NCBI GenBank assembly: GCA_001275005.1 | Contig: JWZX01002499.1 | Coordinates: 1-32,928, forward strand | Length of the DNA: 32,928 bases | Direction of reading: 5' to 3' | Source of the DNA: Chrysochromulina tobinii | Taxonomy: Eukaryota; Haptophyta; Prymnesiales; Chrysochromulinaceae | Shown here: piece by piece, positions 1 to 8,731 of the stretch | How positions within the stretch are numbered: position 1 is the stretch's first letter | How the letters are laid out: each line of letters begins with the position of its first letter | The notes under the pieces: model-generated | What the model was told of the DNA's origin: nothing | Seen by the model: the letters and a program-made list of their open reading frames with translations, nothing else | Database searches by the model: none | Made by a program: the position numbers and the translations under genes

Positions 1-3000
1 GTTGGCACGCGTGCCGCGTGTACAGTCGGAATGACTCCTTCTGGCCTCTTGGGAGATGCTGATGGGTGCGATGGGTTGACTTTTGAAAACAAGTTGAGAT
101 CGTCGTTCTTGGAGCCAACAGAGTGGAGCACATCCAAAGGAAAAGAAAATCCGCCACCCTGTTTGGCTGCAGACGAACTGGCGTTGGCGGCGGATGGGAC
201 GGCGGGTGGGGCGGAGGCGGCGGCGGCGGCGGCGGCGGCAGCGGCGGCAGCGGCGGCAGCGGCGGCGGAGGTGGCGGCGGCGGCTGATGCGGCGGCCGTG
301 GTGGAGGCGGCGGTGGTGGCTGAGCCCAGCCCCATCCCTGCACAGGAGGTAGCACCCGAGGCAGCTGCGCCCTTGGTGCCACACGCGGATCTCTGGCCAA
401 AGGAAGAAGGGTTGAGATGAGGAATTCGATGGTTACCAGCCTCGTGCGCGGCCGATTTCATCGCAGAAGAAGCTCCAGCGAGAACTTCGGCAACCGGTTT
501 CATACGGTCCACAGGATCATCTTCGGGCCGACCTCCTCGATGTGCGTTTACAAGCCGAGGTTGCACGAGCTGCTTCAGCTCACCCTTGTTTTGCAGCTCA
601 CGCACTCGAGTGCGAATGGGATCGAACAACAGAGCTGTGGGTGGCGTGGTGCCGAGCTGCTTTTGGCAAGCCTTCGTTGTGGTCCACGGCTTGTGGAAGA
701 GGTCGGTGAGAGCGAAGGCGTGTAGGAGCCAGGTCACCTCAGCACAATACCCAACGACATATCCGTTTCGTCGACAGGTACACAGGTTCCACCAGTCACG
801 CCTATGAATGCAGGCCAAATTGACGATGTGTGATTGGCGCACCGAGTCCCTGCCGCCGTGAATGAATGCCCAAGCCTTGTGCATCGGATCTGCTAGACTG
901 ATGGAGAGCGGGCCCTCTCTGAGGACGAGCACCGTGATGTCCACGTCCAGGGATGCCGGATTCGTGCAGATGGTTTCACGATCAAGGAGCTGATAGGTTT
1001 GCGGCTGAAGGGAGCATTGCTTTTCCGAAGCTCGTTTGAGTGCTGCGACGTGGAATTGCTCGATCCGCAGTGGAACAGATTTCTGAGGACGATTGAAGGA
1101 ATGGGATAGCGCAACCCATCTTGTCCTAACCAATGCAAGGGTGTGGAAGAAAGAAGCCGCCATCGTATTTTGGCAGCGGGCCGGCAACATCATGAATGCA
1201 GCCACTTCCACCATGGAAGATGTTTTGTTTCCGTGATGGGCGGCCTCAGGAGGCATGTATGCCAGGCACCACTGCTGCGGAGGAGTACTGGTGAGGACGT
1301 CATAAGCCACCTTGTCCTCAGACTGGAGCTTCTTGAAGATAGCATCAACTTCGTCGCGCCGGCTCGGCGGCATGACATGTAATTGTGCGTGAAGACGCCG
1401 GATGCGTTTAGATTTTATATCGTCTGCGAGATGCCGATTGTCGCGGGCCCGAAAGGCGTCGGGACGCCACGTATCAATCCCTTTAATGAGGGACCGACCT
1501 CCATCTGAGATGCACACGAAGCCTTTGGCATTGAAGGCGTCATTGTACGCGAGCTTGGTGTGTTTGTGGTGCAGGTTGCAGCCATAATCGCACTCCGTGC
1601 CGAGCAAATGCATCGCGAATGCGATGTGAACGGAACGATCCCCGCCCATAATAGCTTCAAGATAGAAAGTGCCTTGTCCTCCACCCCGTCGTTTGGCGAA
1701 AGCGCAATCAATTGCCGATACTGGACAAAAGTGTTGGAGATTATTGCGAAGATACGCTGGGGCAAGGCACCAGCCCAGTATGTAAACAATTGGAACACCT
1801 CCTTCGTCGACGTCAGGATAATCTGGAACACCAGCAGTGAGAGGATCAAAAGGTGGAAAGCCCACTTTTCGACCGGCAAGCTCACGCTTCATGCGATTGC
1901 GATAGCGAGCCTCGGCCAGCTCAAGTTGGCGGGATTTGATGGTAGCACCATCAGCTTCGATGATGTGGGCGTAGTCACCATGGGCGCGGGCTTCCTCGAT
2001 GGCTCCCTGCAAGAGATTGTTGACCATGGACTCATCCACTGGCTGACCGGAGATGAGAAAGCGACGAACTTGGCTTGCTTTCGTGACAGCTGCTGGCCCA
2101 TAGTCGACCAGTTTTGAGGCGAGCGTGGCTCCATTCGCCTCCTGCATGGAGCCAGCAGTGTTTTTAACCTGCAGCGTGTGGGCCAAAGATTTGGAGGACG
2201 GCCCACAATTGCTGTGACGTTTCATGGACTCGCGCTGAAGGGCAGCTGCCAGGCCAGCCGCCGATGTGAGTGAGTAGGTACCGAGTGACTCTTCGTCATC
2301 TTCTCCTTCACAGCCAGTTGGAACGCAGCGATGGGGGGCGTACATGGTGATGACCGTTACGTACTCGCCGTCATTCAGGTGAGAAGCTGCTTGGCTACCG
2401 AGGGCTTTGCCTTGCACCTCCCGTTGTAGGTTACGCTTGTGTTTCCCATGTCCTTGGATGCGTTGCAGCTGCAGTTCATTCAAAATATCGCCCACGGCAG
2501 TAGCCTTGTCGGAGCGCCAAGAATGCCGCCTCACCTGCTCTCGTGTGGCGCGCTGCGCCATGCAAAAGAAGCCACAGATTTCCGTAGGGTGATCACGGAG
2601 GAACTCTAAGAACCGCACGAATTGTCCTCTCCCAAGCATAGCCGATGAGGACGCTGCCTCAGCGTTGAAGCCTGGCAGTGGACCCGAGGGCGTGTCATCA
2701 CGAACGTCATCACTGTCTCCGAGCTGCTTCCGATGCAAGTAGGTAGCGAATTGCATGACGTCCAACTTGCACACCCAGAGAGCGGACGTGGTCACCCCAT
2801 TCTTGCCGTTCTTGACCTTCTCCCCCCCCCACAATAAAGTGCAGGTGCACTGACGCATCCCTGTTACACGCATAGCCTCGGCAGCATCTTCAACAGTGCC
2901 AAATTCGTCCAGGAATTTCAGCTCATGGCGTTCTGACATCGTAGGTACATGGCCCACGCCACGATCCCACGACGGTTTTGTGCGCTGAGGAATCCCGGAT

Positions 3001-3461
3001 GCGGCAGGAGCCACTGCTGGGGCCGATTGCATCTCCTTGGAGACGCTCGCAGCACTTTGAATGAAGGTGGACCACTCACTCTGCACTTCGGGATGATGAA
3101 GCGAATGGCCATCAAACTCCTGGTTGATGAGGTCTTCCTGCGCACCCTCCTGTACCCACTTGATGTCACGCTTGTAATGACTGCGCGAATCTTTGGAACA
3201 CCCACGGCGTCGAGGAGGACGGAAAGCACCCCGGTGTGCATGAGGGCTGACTTCCGGTTGCTCTGAATCTGTTCGAGGCGCTGCAGAGGAAGCACACCCG
3301 TCTGCAGCAGGAGCAGCACCATTCAGACTGGAACACCTTCCGTTTGCGCGGTGAAGCGACCCGCTGCGCGGTAGAAGAACCTCACCATGTGCCTCTTCCT
3401 CTTCCGAAGATGAAGACTGAAGATCATCATCGGAGCCGAAAGATTCTTCATCGTCAGCCAT
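1..3461 (-). CDS. MULE-type (Mutator-like) DDE transposase, 3' end outside window
   Basis: One uninterrupted minus-strand frame runs from the ATG at 3461 to the window edge, over 1,150 codons without a stop. The ATG has a strong Kozak context (GTGGCCATGG). The N-terminus is acidic and Ser-rich. A MULE transposase core follows: an IDCAF motif with D585, a CISDGGRSLIKGI motif with D653, and a TSSMVEV motif with E752. These fit the DDE triad and the family's 'tsN.vEs.N' helix. A SWIM-like zinc motif follows (C894, C896, C906), but its last ligand reads Glu where His is usual. Beyond it lies a low-complexity tail with a poly-Ala run from a (GCC)n tract near 203-290. All residue positions stay in one frame, so the ORF looks undamaged. 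Its function is inferred to be cut-and-paste transposition. The right terminal repeat is not in view, and the upstream palindrome array (3624-3959) may be the element's end. Confidence 0.72.
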   Translation of the reverse strand, partial: MADDEESFGSDDDLQSSSSEEEEAHGEVLLPRSGSLHRANGRCSSLNGAAPAADGCASSAAPRTDSEQPEVSPHAHRGAFRPPRRRGCSKDSRSHYKRDIKWVQEGAQEDLINQEFDGHSLHHPEVQSEWSTFIQSAASVSKEMQSAPAVAPAASGIPQRTKPSWDRGVGHVPTMSERHELKFLDEFGTVEDAAEAMRVTGMRQCTCTLLWGGEKVKNGKNGVTTSALWVCKLDVMQFATYLHRKQLGDSDDVRDDTPSGPLPGFNAEAASSSAMLGRGQFVRFLEFLRDHPTEICGFFCMAQRATREQVRRHSWRSDKATAVGDILNELQLQRIQGHGKHKRNLQREVQGKALGSQAASHLNDGEYVTVITMYAPHRCVPTGCEGEDDEESLGTYSLTSAAGLAAALQRESMKRHSNCGPSSKSLAHTLQVKNTAGSMQEANGATLASKLVDYGPAAVTKASQVRRFLISGQPVDESMVNNLLQGAIEEARAHGDYAHIIEADGATIKSRQLELAEARYRNRMKRELAGRKVGFPPFDPLTAGVPDYPDVDEGGVPIVYILGWCLAPAYLRNNLQHFCPVSAIDCAFAKRRGGGQGTFYLEAIMGGDRSVHIAFAMHLLGTECDYGCNLHHKHTKLAYNDAFNAKGFVCISDGGRSLIKGIDTWRPDAFRARDNRHLADDIKSKRIRRLHAQLHVMPPSRRDEVDAIFKKLQSEDKVAYDVLTSTPPQQWCLAYMPPEAAHHGNKTSSMVEVAAFMMLPARCQNTMAASFFHTLALVRTRWVALSHSFNRPQKSVPLRIEQFHVAALKRASEKQCSLQPQTYQLLDRETICTNPASLDVDITVLVLREGPLSISLADPMHKAWAFIHGGRDSVRQSHIVNLACIHRRDWWNLCTCRRNGYVVGYCAEVTWLLHAFALTDLFHKPWTTTKACQKQLGTTPPTALLFDPIRTRVRELQNKGELKQLVQPRLVNAHRGGRPEDDPVDRMKPVAEVLAGASSAMKSAAHEAGNHRIPHLNPSSFGQRSACGTKGAAASGATSCAGMGLGSATTAASTTAAASAAAATSAAAAAAAAAAAAAAAAASAPPAVPSAANASSSAAKQGGGFSFPLDVLHSVGSKNDDLNLFSKVNPSHPSASPKRPEGVIPTVHAARVP
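203..292. repeat. GGC/GCC trinucleotide-rich tract coding for poly-alanine
   Basis: Near-perfect GGC repeats with a few interruptions. They are read on the minus strand as a run of alanines with scattered Ser and Thr in the transposase C-terminal tail. This tract is prone to slippage and carries no recognisable domain. Confidence 0.8.
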
Positions 3462-3623
3462 GGCCACCGTCGACCACGACAAGGTCGTACGCTTAGTACG
3501 CAAGCGGACGGCCGAACCAGCGGCGCGGGTGGCGGGCGGAGAGGAGACGAGGAGCGCAACAACAATAAAGGCGCGACGCGACGCACGCAACGACTGAGAT
3601 TCCAAAGATGCCAAAAAACAAAA

Positions 3624-3959
3624 GCTCAACCCGGACTTGTCAAGTCCGGGTTGAGCACGCAAACCATATGCTCAACCCGGACTTAGCTCAACCCGGACTT
3701 GCTAAGTCCGGGTTGAGCAAATGATATTCGTTTTGGGTGTGATTCACACATACGAAGTCCGGGTTGAGCCTCGAAAAAACATGTGCTCAACCCGGACTTC
3801 ACACCATCAAGTCCGGGTTGAGCACCGAAAACCATATGCTCAACCGGACTTGAGTCTCATTCACACCAACAAGTCCGGGTTGAGCACCGAAAAACATATG
3901 CTCAACCCGGACTTAGCAACTGTGAATTCACGATCACACTAGCTAAGTCCGGGTTGAGC
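3624..3959. repeat. Array of twelve 15-bp motifs in alternating orientation (palindrome cluster)
   Basis: The motif GCTCAACCCGGACTT starts at 3624, 3670, 3686, 3785, 3838 (one C missing) and 3900. Its reverse complement AAGTCCGGGTTGAGC starts at 3642, 3704, 3755, 3809, 3871 and 3945. The first pair forms an almost uninterrupted hairpin (arms 3624-3639 and 3641-3656, one-base loop). Several spacers share CACCGAAAA(C)CATAT. The array sits between the 5' end of the MULE transposase gene and the MRS2-like gene. It could be subterminal or terminal repeats bound by the transposase, or an independent satellite. The opposite element end is not in the window, so this cannot be settled here. Confidence 0.85.
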
Positions 3960-4023
3960 AACAACCTCGGAAAAAACGGTTGACGAAACAGAAAGTGCGA
4001 GACGCTGCCTGCAAAATGCGAGC

Positions 4024-5807
4024 GTGGCTCTCGACCGGACCAAACGCAACCGTGCTGATGAGATCCACCTTTCGACACGAATGCCACTGCGACGTCTGAC
4101 GAAACACATCGACATGCGGGACGAAAGCGGCGATTGCTGCGGCGCGAATGCTGCGCACCGATTCATGCGTTCGAGGGTGCTGATCCTCGCGGCCGCATTT
4201 TCTAGCGCTTCGTCGTCCCTTGAACGCGGGATGCCGGTGACATTTTCTGGCGCTTCGTCGTCCCTTGAACGCGGGATGCCGGTGCTCCACACACCAACAC
4301 TACCCACTCTGCCCAATCAGCCACTGCCGATGGTCGAGATCACTGCCACCGGTCAGGTGACGCGCTACTCGTCCACGCTCACCTCGATCCGATGGATGTT
4401 TGGTGGAATCAAGCTGGCGGCGCGCGATGTGCGGCTACTACGCTCGTCGGCACCCGTGCTGGCGCCGCGCGATGGCTACATGATCTTCGACTTTGGCGAT
4501 TTGCGCGGCATCTTGACGCACGACCGGCTGGCGCTCATCGGTGCTGACCGGCCGGTGCTCGGTGAGGCGCTCGGCGAAGAGGTCCAGCGTAGGCTCGTGC
4601 TCGACAAGCTCGACGGCGTGTCCGACGAGCAGCAGCCCTTCGAGGCGCGTGCTCTCGAGTGTATGCTCGAGCAGGTGTACACGACCGTCGACGAGACGCT
4701 GCAGCGGCTCTCCGTGCTCGTCTCGAGCACGCTCGGCGAGCTGACGAACCGGTCCTCGTTCGACTTGGAGGGACGGCGCGAGGCGGGGCTCGGCCGGCTG
4801 CTGCCACTGCGCATCTCGCTCTCGGCGCTCCAGGCGCGATCTCGGCGCATCTCCACCCTGCTCCACGAGCTGCTCGACTCCGACGCTCATGTCAAGGACA
4901 TGTGCCTCACGCACCACCGGCTCGTGCCGAAGCCGACGAGCGACGAGGGGTTCGCCGTGGGCGAGAGCGGCAGTGCCGAGGGTGAGGCGGTGGACGTCAT
5001 GGCTGCCGAGGCCAAGGCGGCTGCGGTCTTGGACTCGCAGGAGCTCATAGAGACGCTTCTTGATGTGTACGACGCCTGAGTGCCTCTAATGACCTCAGAT
5101 GACCTCTTTGATGACCTCTAATGGCATCCCTCATCAGGTACGACGCGCGCTTCAACTCGCTCTGCGACCAAATCAAGCAGCTCACGTCGACCATCGAGAA
5201 CACTCAAGAGGTGCTCGAGCTCACCCTTGACGACGAGCGCAACCGTATCGCTCGGCTCGAACTCGTCCTCAATATGGCGGGCATCTCGTTTGGCGCGTGC
5301 TCCGCCATCGGCGGCTTCTTCGGCATGAACGTCGTAAACGGGGTCGAGAATCTTCCCGGAATCTTTGCGATCGTGACCGGCAGCGACTCACACAGTGCCC
5401 GCGCACTCTCTCTGCTGCGTCTATGCACTCTTCTCTCCATGATGACGTGTCATGATGACGTGTGTGTGTGTGCGCTTCAGGTGACCGCTTCGTCAATCCT
5501 CCTCACGGGCTCGCTCTTCGCCACATGCTGGCGCCAGTTCAAATCCGTCTCGCGCCGGCAGCATGTGGATGTCGGCCAGGATGTCGACGCGCTCAAGAAC
5601 GTTCTCGCCAACCTCGACCTCGTCTCAGTCGTGCTGCGCAATCGGCCGCCGTTGCCTAGCGCTCCCAAGGCGATGGAGGACGAGCTGCGCAAGCTGCTGC
5701 ACAGCTCGGGCGTGCTGAGGAGTAGCCGTGAGCTCTCCTTGCTCTGCTCCCTGCTCATGCAGCAGCAGCAGGCGGAGCAACCGAAGATTTACGACAGGAC
5801 GATATAA
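4024..5807 (+). CDS. MRS2: MRS2/CorA-family Mg2+ transporter (three exons)
   Basis: Joined exons 4024-5066, 5138-5372 and 5481-5807 give 534 residues. The product is a membrane Mg2+ channel, probably in the mitochondrial inner membrane or another organelle membrane. Seen: a CorA-like N-terminal domain with ARDVRLL and the RGILTHDRLALI strand; a helical stretch QLTSTIENTQEVLELTLDDERN; and the diagnostic GMN triplet (residues 410-412) ending the first transmembrane helix, followed by VNGVE. A second hydrophobic helix (VTASSILLTGSLFATCW) begins exactly at exon 3. Without splicing, the first segment would stop at 5079 just before the helical arm, so the splice at 5066/5138 is required. The start is uncertain: the first 100 residues are weakly conserved and include a 45-bp tandem duplication. 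Later in-frame Met codons could be used. Confidence 0.85.
4196..4284 (+). repeat. 45-bp tandem duplication in the MRS2-like N-terminus
   Basis: Two copies (from 4196 and 4241) are nearly identical and in frame. They duplicate a peptide around SSSLERGMPV ahead of the conserved transporter domain. The repeat lies in the presumed presequence region, where length change is probably tolerated. Confidence 0.85.
5067..5137 (+). other. Intron 1 of MRS2-like gene (71 bp), flanked by 9-bp direct repeat
   Basis: GT-AG intron. The donor begins GTACGACGCC and the acceptor is CATCAG before GTACGACGCG. The first nine intron bases (GTACGACGC) are repeated as the first nine bases of exon 2. Splicing here restores LLDVYDARFNSLCD and the family's helical arm. 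The interior holds a short degenerate repeat of ATGACCTC. Confidence 0.8.
5373..5480 (+). other. Intron 2 of MRS2-like gene (108 bp), flanked by 7-bp direct repeat
   Basis: GT-AG intron starting GTGACCGGCAG and ending GCGCTTCAG, followed by exon sequence GTGACCGCTTC. GTGACCG occurs at both boundaries. Its length is a multiple of three and it has no stop, so retention would stay in frame, but it would insert about 36 residues between the two transmembrane helices. The interior has a tandem CATGATGACGTGT pair and a GT run. Confidence 0.8.
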
Positions 5808-6159
5808 GTTAATCGTCGCAATTACGTATGGTATGTACAAGTTGTTGGAGTGTGAGTCGCGTGTTACGATCCCGAGCACCCGTCCGAACGGAACTCCAAT
5901 CTCACAAGGGACGCCCGGTCAAGGCCGGGTTCTTAGTAGCACGCATGGTAGCACGCGATAGACGTAAGGTCCAGACGAGGACTGCGAGATGACGAACGCG
6001 CAGGTTTCCAGGTAACTCAATGACTGCGTGCACTAAATCTCTTGGAGTGCGACGGTATCTCTAATGTCACAACACCGGCGTGTGCATGGGAAGCCTTGAG
6101 CGGCACCTATTTGATACCTGGAGGGGGCGGGGCGGGCGCCCTCAAGCCCCCTTATAGTA
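5808..6159. other. Intergenic region between convergent genes
   Basis: This is 3' flanking sequence of the MRS2-like gene and of the acyltransferase-oxygenase gene. It holds a small hairpin around GCCCGG/CCGGGT near 5912-5930 and GTAGCACGC repeated at about 5936 and 5949. No supportable gene is seen. Confidence 0.6.
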
Positions 6160-8718
6160 CTAGTTTGCGGTGTGCGGGAAGCCGTGCCTCCAGTAAGGGC
6201 GGCCGCGTGCGCTCACGCAGAAGGCGCCTTCCGCCTGGCCAGAGTCGCCCGCAGCGCCTTGGGCGCGCACGGCCTCGGAGTAGTAGCCGCCCACTCGGAA
6301 GTCGGGGGGCTGCTCGTCGATGTGGGCGGCGTAGCAGCCGCCCGGCACGACGCGAAAGTCGAGCGAGACGCGAGTGCGCTCGCTCAGGTTCTCGACGGCG
6401 AAGTGGGTGCAGAAGGCGCCATAGAAGGTGCAGAACTGGCCGTAGGCAAGGCGGAGGGGATGGAAGTCCTCGCGGCCGGGAGCACTCTCGAGATAGAGGG
6501 AGTTGGTGTCGTCGATCGACGTGAGGGGCAAGTAAGCGTTCAGAGAGCCATCGGGCAGCTGATACTGCGCATCAATGTGTGGCCCGATGGAGAACTCTCC
6601 CGGCCGGTGCACGCGCACGCACGGGATGGCTTGGAAGAGCATCCGATCGCACCCGATGATGGAGGCTACCCACGGTGCGATCAGCTCGAGCACGAGCGCC
6701 TCGTATAGCTTGAGCAGCTCGGCACGGCTCGCTTCGTCGGTGAGTGGGCGCAGCATCGCTGCCTTCTCCATCCGAGCGCCCTTGGCGCCGCGGTCGCTGT
6801 GGAATCGCTTGTGAATCTCGTCGAGAGGTAGTGACGAATCCCAACCAGCCGGCTCGAGGAGGCGTCCAAAAGCAAGCGCGAGCGGGAAGCGTGCAGTCTC
6901 ATACGTATGCACCCGCTCCTCACAAAGGCTGTGGAAGGCGGCACTCCTCAGCGAGCGCTCGATGGCGGCGGGATAGCTTAGGGCACGGGCGAGGACGCGC
7001 CCCTCGCGCACCTTGCTCAGCTCCGGCTCCATCGCAGCACGCACCGCTGGATGGAAGACGATACGTGTCGCGTGCCCACTCGCCGCCTTGAGACGGTCGC
7101 TAAAGTAGACGAAGCCCCTCGCCGCCTTGCTCGTCGCTGGCGCCTGGCCCGCAGCTGCCGCCGCGCCGCCACCGGCCGACGACACGCTCGCTATCGCGGT
7201 CGCATCGCCTGCCACTTCGCTCGCCTGCATCGCACCGGCTGACTCCGCAGCACCGCCAGCAGTCGCCCCGGGCGCGCCGAGCGTCATAGCAAGTCTCACA
7301 GATGAGCCCGACACGGCGCGGATGGCGAGGCGTACTGGGCCCTTCATGGCCGCGGCGGGTGCATGGAAAGCCTCCCTCGCCGCCTCCCTCGCCGCCTCCC
7401 TCGCCGCCTCCCTCGCCGCCTCCCTCGCTTGCTTCGCGGTCGGCTCCGGCGTTCGCACCCAGCTGAGCCAACTGCCCGGCAGCGGCCCGCCATGCACACC
7501 GTCCGTTTGTGTGAAGTACACGCATGAGAGGCCCTCAAGACCCTCGAGCTCGCGCGCCACCACCGCCGAAACTCGCAGTGCGCCCGCCCCTCCGCCCGGC
7601 CCGAAGTCGACGAGCCGTGCCGCCGGTAGCGCACGAGCTATGGCGCTGAGCGTGTGCGGCCAGTGGACGGGCTCGAGCGTGAGTGAGCGTATGAGGTGGG
7701 ACTGGAGCTCGAGCGGAGGCAAGGTGGCGGCCGAGAGGCGGGTACCATCGATGCACGACCACACAGGGATCGTGAGCTGCGTTGACCAGAGCGGCGGCTC
7801 ACACACATTGCGCCGCAAGCACTCTTCCGCCGCGCCACTTAGCCAATTGGCGCTGTGGAAGGGCGCACCCACAGGCAACCGTTTGGTGGTCATCTTGTGG
7901 CCGTGGCCATGTGCCCACGCGTCCAAGTAGACCTCGAAGGCACTCAGACGCGCTGGCGACGCCGTCACCAAGCACGCCTCGGCGCCGTTGATCCCCGCCA
8001 CCTCTACGTGGTCCTCGCCGCTACCGCTCTTGCTGCGGCGGCACGGTGGCTGCACATCGTAGAAGGACGCCGCGAGGCGGCTCACTTCTGCCACCGGTAT
8101 CTTGAGTACCGCTAGAGCAAATGAGGTCGCCGCCAAACCCTCTGTGCTGGCCTCGGCATCACCGTGCCGGAGACGCACCGCCTCCGCGATAGCGACGCCC
8201 AGGTGCAGCAAGACGCGCGCGAACGCGAAAGCCACGTTGGAGCCAGAGGCCGCGACCGATGCGAGCGAGATCGCCAGCGCGGCGGCCTGCCCCTGGCTGT
8301 GGCCAACAGCGCCTGCAGGGAGCTCAGTATATTCGGCGGAATAATGGTAGGCGGCAAGCTGCACGACAAAGGTGAGCACAAGAGTAACGGGCAGTGAGCT
8401 GAGGTACGTGAACGACGGCGTGCTGCTGCCGTCGGCCCACGAGGCGATCGGTAGCCCAGTGGTCAAGTGCCGTGCCGCAACTATGGGATCAACCCTGTGC
8501 TCAATCTCGCTGTGGAGCTGGTCCGACATCTCCTGCAGGAAAGCTCGGACGCGTGGCACTGCCGCGACACGTCGCAGCTCAGCCATTTGGCCACTCGGCG
8601 CGCCTTGGCCACCAAACAGAGCTACCCATGGCACGCCGAGCTGCTGCGCCGCAAGGGGCTGGGAGTGCGCCGTCATGCGGACTTTGTGCGGGTTTTCAGT
8701 CAAATCAAGTAAAGTCAA
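6160..8718 (-). CDS. Fusion: FAS-beta/SAT-type acyltransferase + StrG-like 2OG-Fe(II) oxygenase
   Basis: An 852-residue single-exon ORF. Residues about 30-400 match the acetyl/starter acyltransferase fold of fungal FAS beta and PKS SAT domains: FGGQG at 35-39, the nucleophile elbow GHSQG with Ser141, PFHS with His288, and the closing VDFGPGGG strand near 370. A linker of five REAA units (about 431-450) and an Ala/Gly-rich stretch follow. Residues about 540-800 resemble the StrG-like 2OG-Fe(II) oxygenase family: RVHRPGEFSIGPHID with His714 and Asp716, distal His772, and RTRVSLDFR with Arg783 as the likely 2-oxoglutarate ligand. All catalytic residues of both domains appear present. Inferred role: loading an acyl group and hydroxylating or otherwise oxidising a lipid or polyketide-type substrate. 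The substrate and carrier are unknown, and no ACP or ketosynthase is adjacent. Confidence 0.75.
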   Translation of the reverse strand: MTLLDLTENPHKVRMTAHSQPLAAQQLGVPWVALFGGQGAPSGQMAELRRVAAVPRVRAFLQEMSDQLHSEIEHRVDPIVAARHLTTGLPIASWADGSSTPSFTYLSSLPVTLVLTFVVQLAAYHYSAEYTELPAGAVGHSQGQAAALAISLASVAASGSNVAFAFARVLLHLGVAIAEAVRLRHGDAEASTEGLAATSFALAVLKIPVAEVSRLAASFYDVQPPCRRSKSGSGEDHVEVAGINGAEACLVTASPARLSAFEVYLDAWAHGHGHKMTTKRLPVGAPFHSANWLSGAAEECLRRNVCEPPLWSTQLTIPVWSCIDGTRLSAATLPPLELQSHLIRSLTLEPVHWPHTLSAIARALPAARLVDFGPGGGAGALRVSAVVARELEGLEGLSCVYFTQTDGVHGGPLPGSWLSWVRTPEPTAKQAREAAREAAREAAREAAREAFHAPAAAMKGPVRLAIRAVSGSSVRLAMTLGAPGATAGGAAESAGAMQASEVAGDATAIASVSSAGGGAAAAAGQAPATSKAARGFVYFSDRLKAASGHATRIVFHPAVRAAMEPELSKVREGRVLARALSYPAAIERSLRSAAFHSLCEERVHTYETARFPLALAFGRLLEPAGWDSSLPLDEIHKRFHSDRGAKGARMEKAAMLRPLTDEASRAELLKLYEALVLELIAPWVASIIGCDRMLFQAIPCVRVHRPGEFSIGPHIDAQYQLPDGSLNAYLPLTSIDDTNSLYLESAPGREDFHPLRLAYGQFCTFYGAFCTHFAVENLSERTRVSLDFRVVPGGCYAAHIDEQPPDFRVGGYYSEAVRAQGAAGDSGQAEGAFCVSARGRPYWRHGFPHTAN
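7370..7429. repeat. Five 12-bp tandem repeats coding the REAA linker
   Basis: GCCTCCCTCGCC repeats five times on the plus strand (the last copy has one changed base). Read on the minus strand it gives the AREA/REAA helical linker between the two enzyme domains. The near-identity of copies suggests recent slippage. Confidence 0.85.
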
Positions 8719-8731
8719 GTCAAGTCAAGCA
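8699..8731. repeat. Short CAAGT/TCAAG repeats upstream of the fusion gene
   Basis: TCAAGT-type pentamer repeats lie at and just upstream of the start codon of the minus-strand fusion gene. A role in transcription cannot be shown from sequence alone. Confidence 0.4.

Noticed and set aside
31..1885. Several ORFs on both strands (31-420, 1560-2117, 1415-1885)
   Set aside because: They are shadows of the continuous minus-strand transposase frame, which carries the conserved motifs.
3624..3959. CRISPR array
   Set aside because: Motifs alternate in orientation, spacers are unequal and some are shared, and there are no cas genes. The genome is eukaryotic.
5067..5137. Intron gain by tandem duplication of an AGGT site
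   Set aside because: The upstream copy of the repeat is not preceded by AG (it reads GATGT), so both splice sites did not come from one duplicated AGGT.
5121..5807. Separate 228-residue gene starting at 5121
   Set aside because: It begins inside intron 1, and the GMN motif and helical arm continue the MRS2 domain from the upstream exon.
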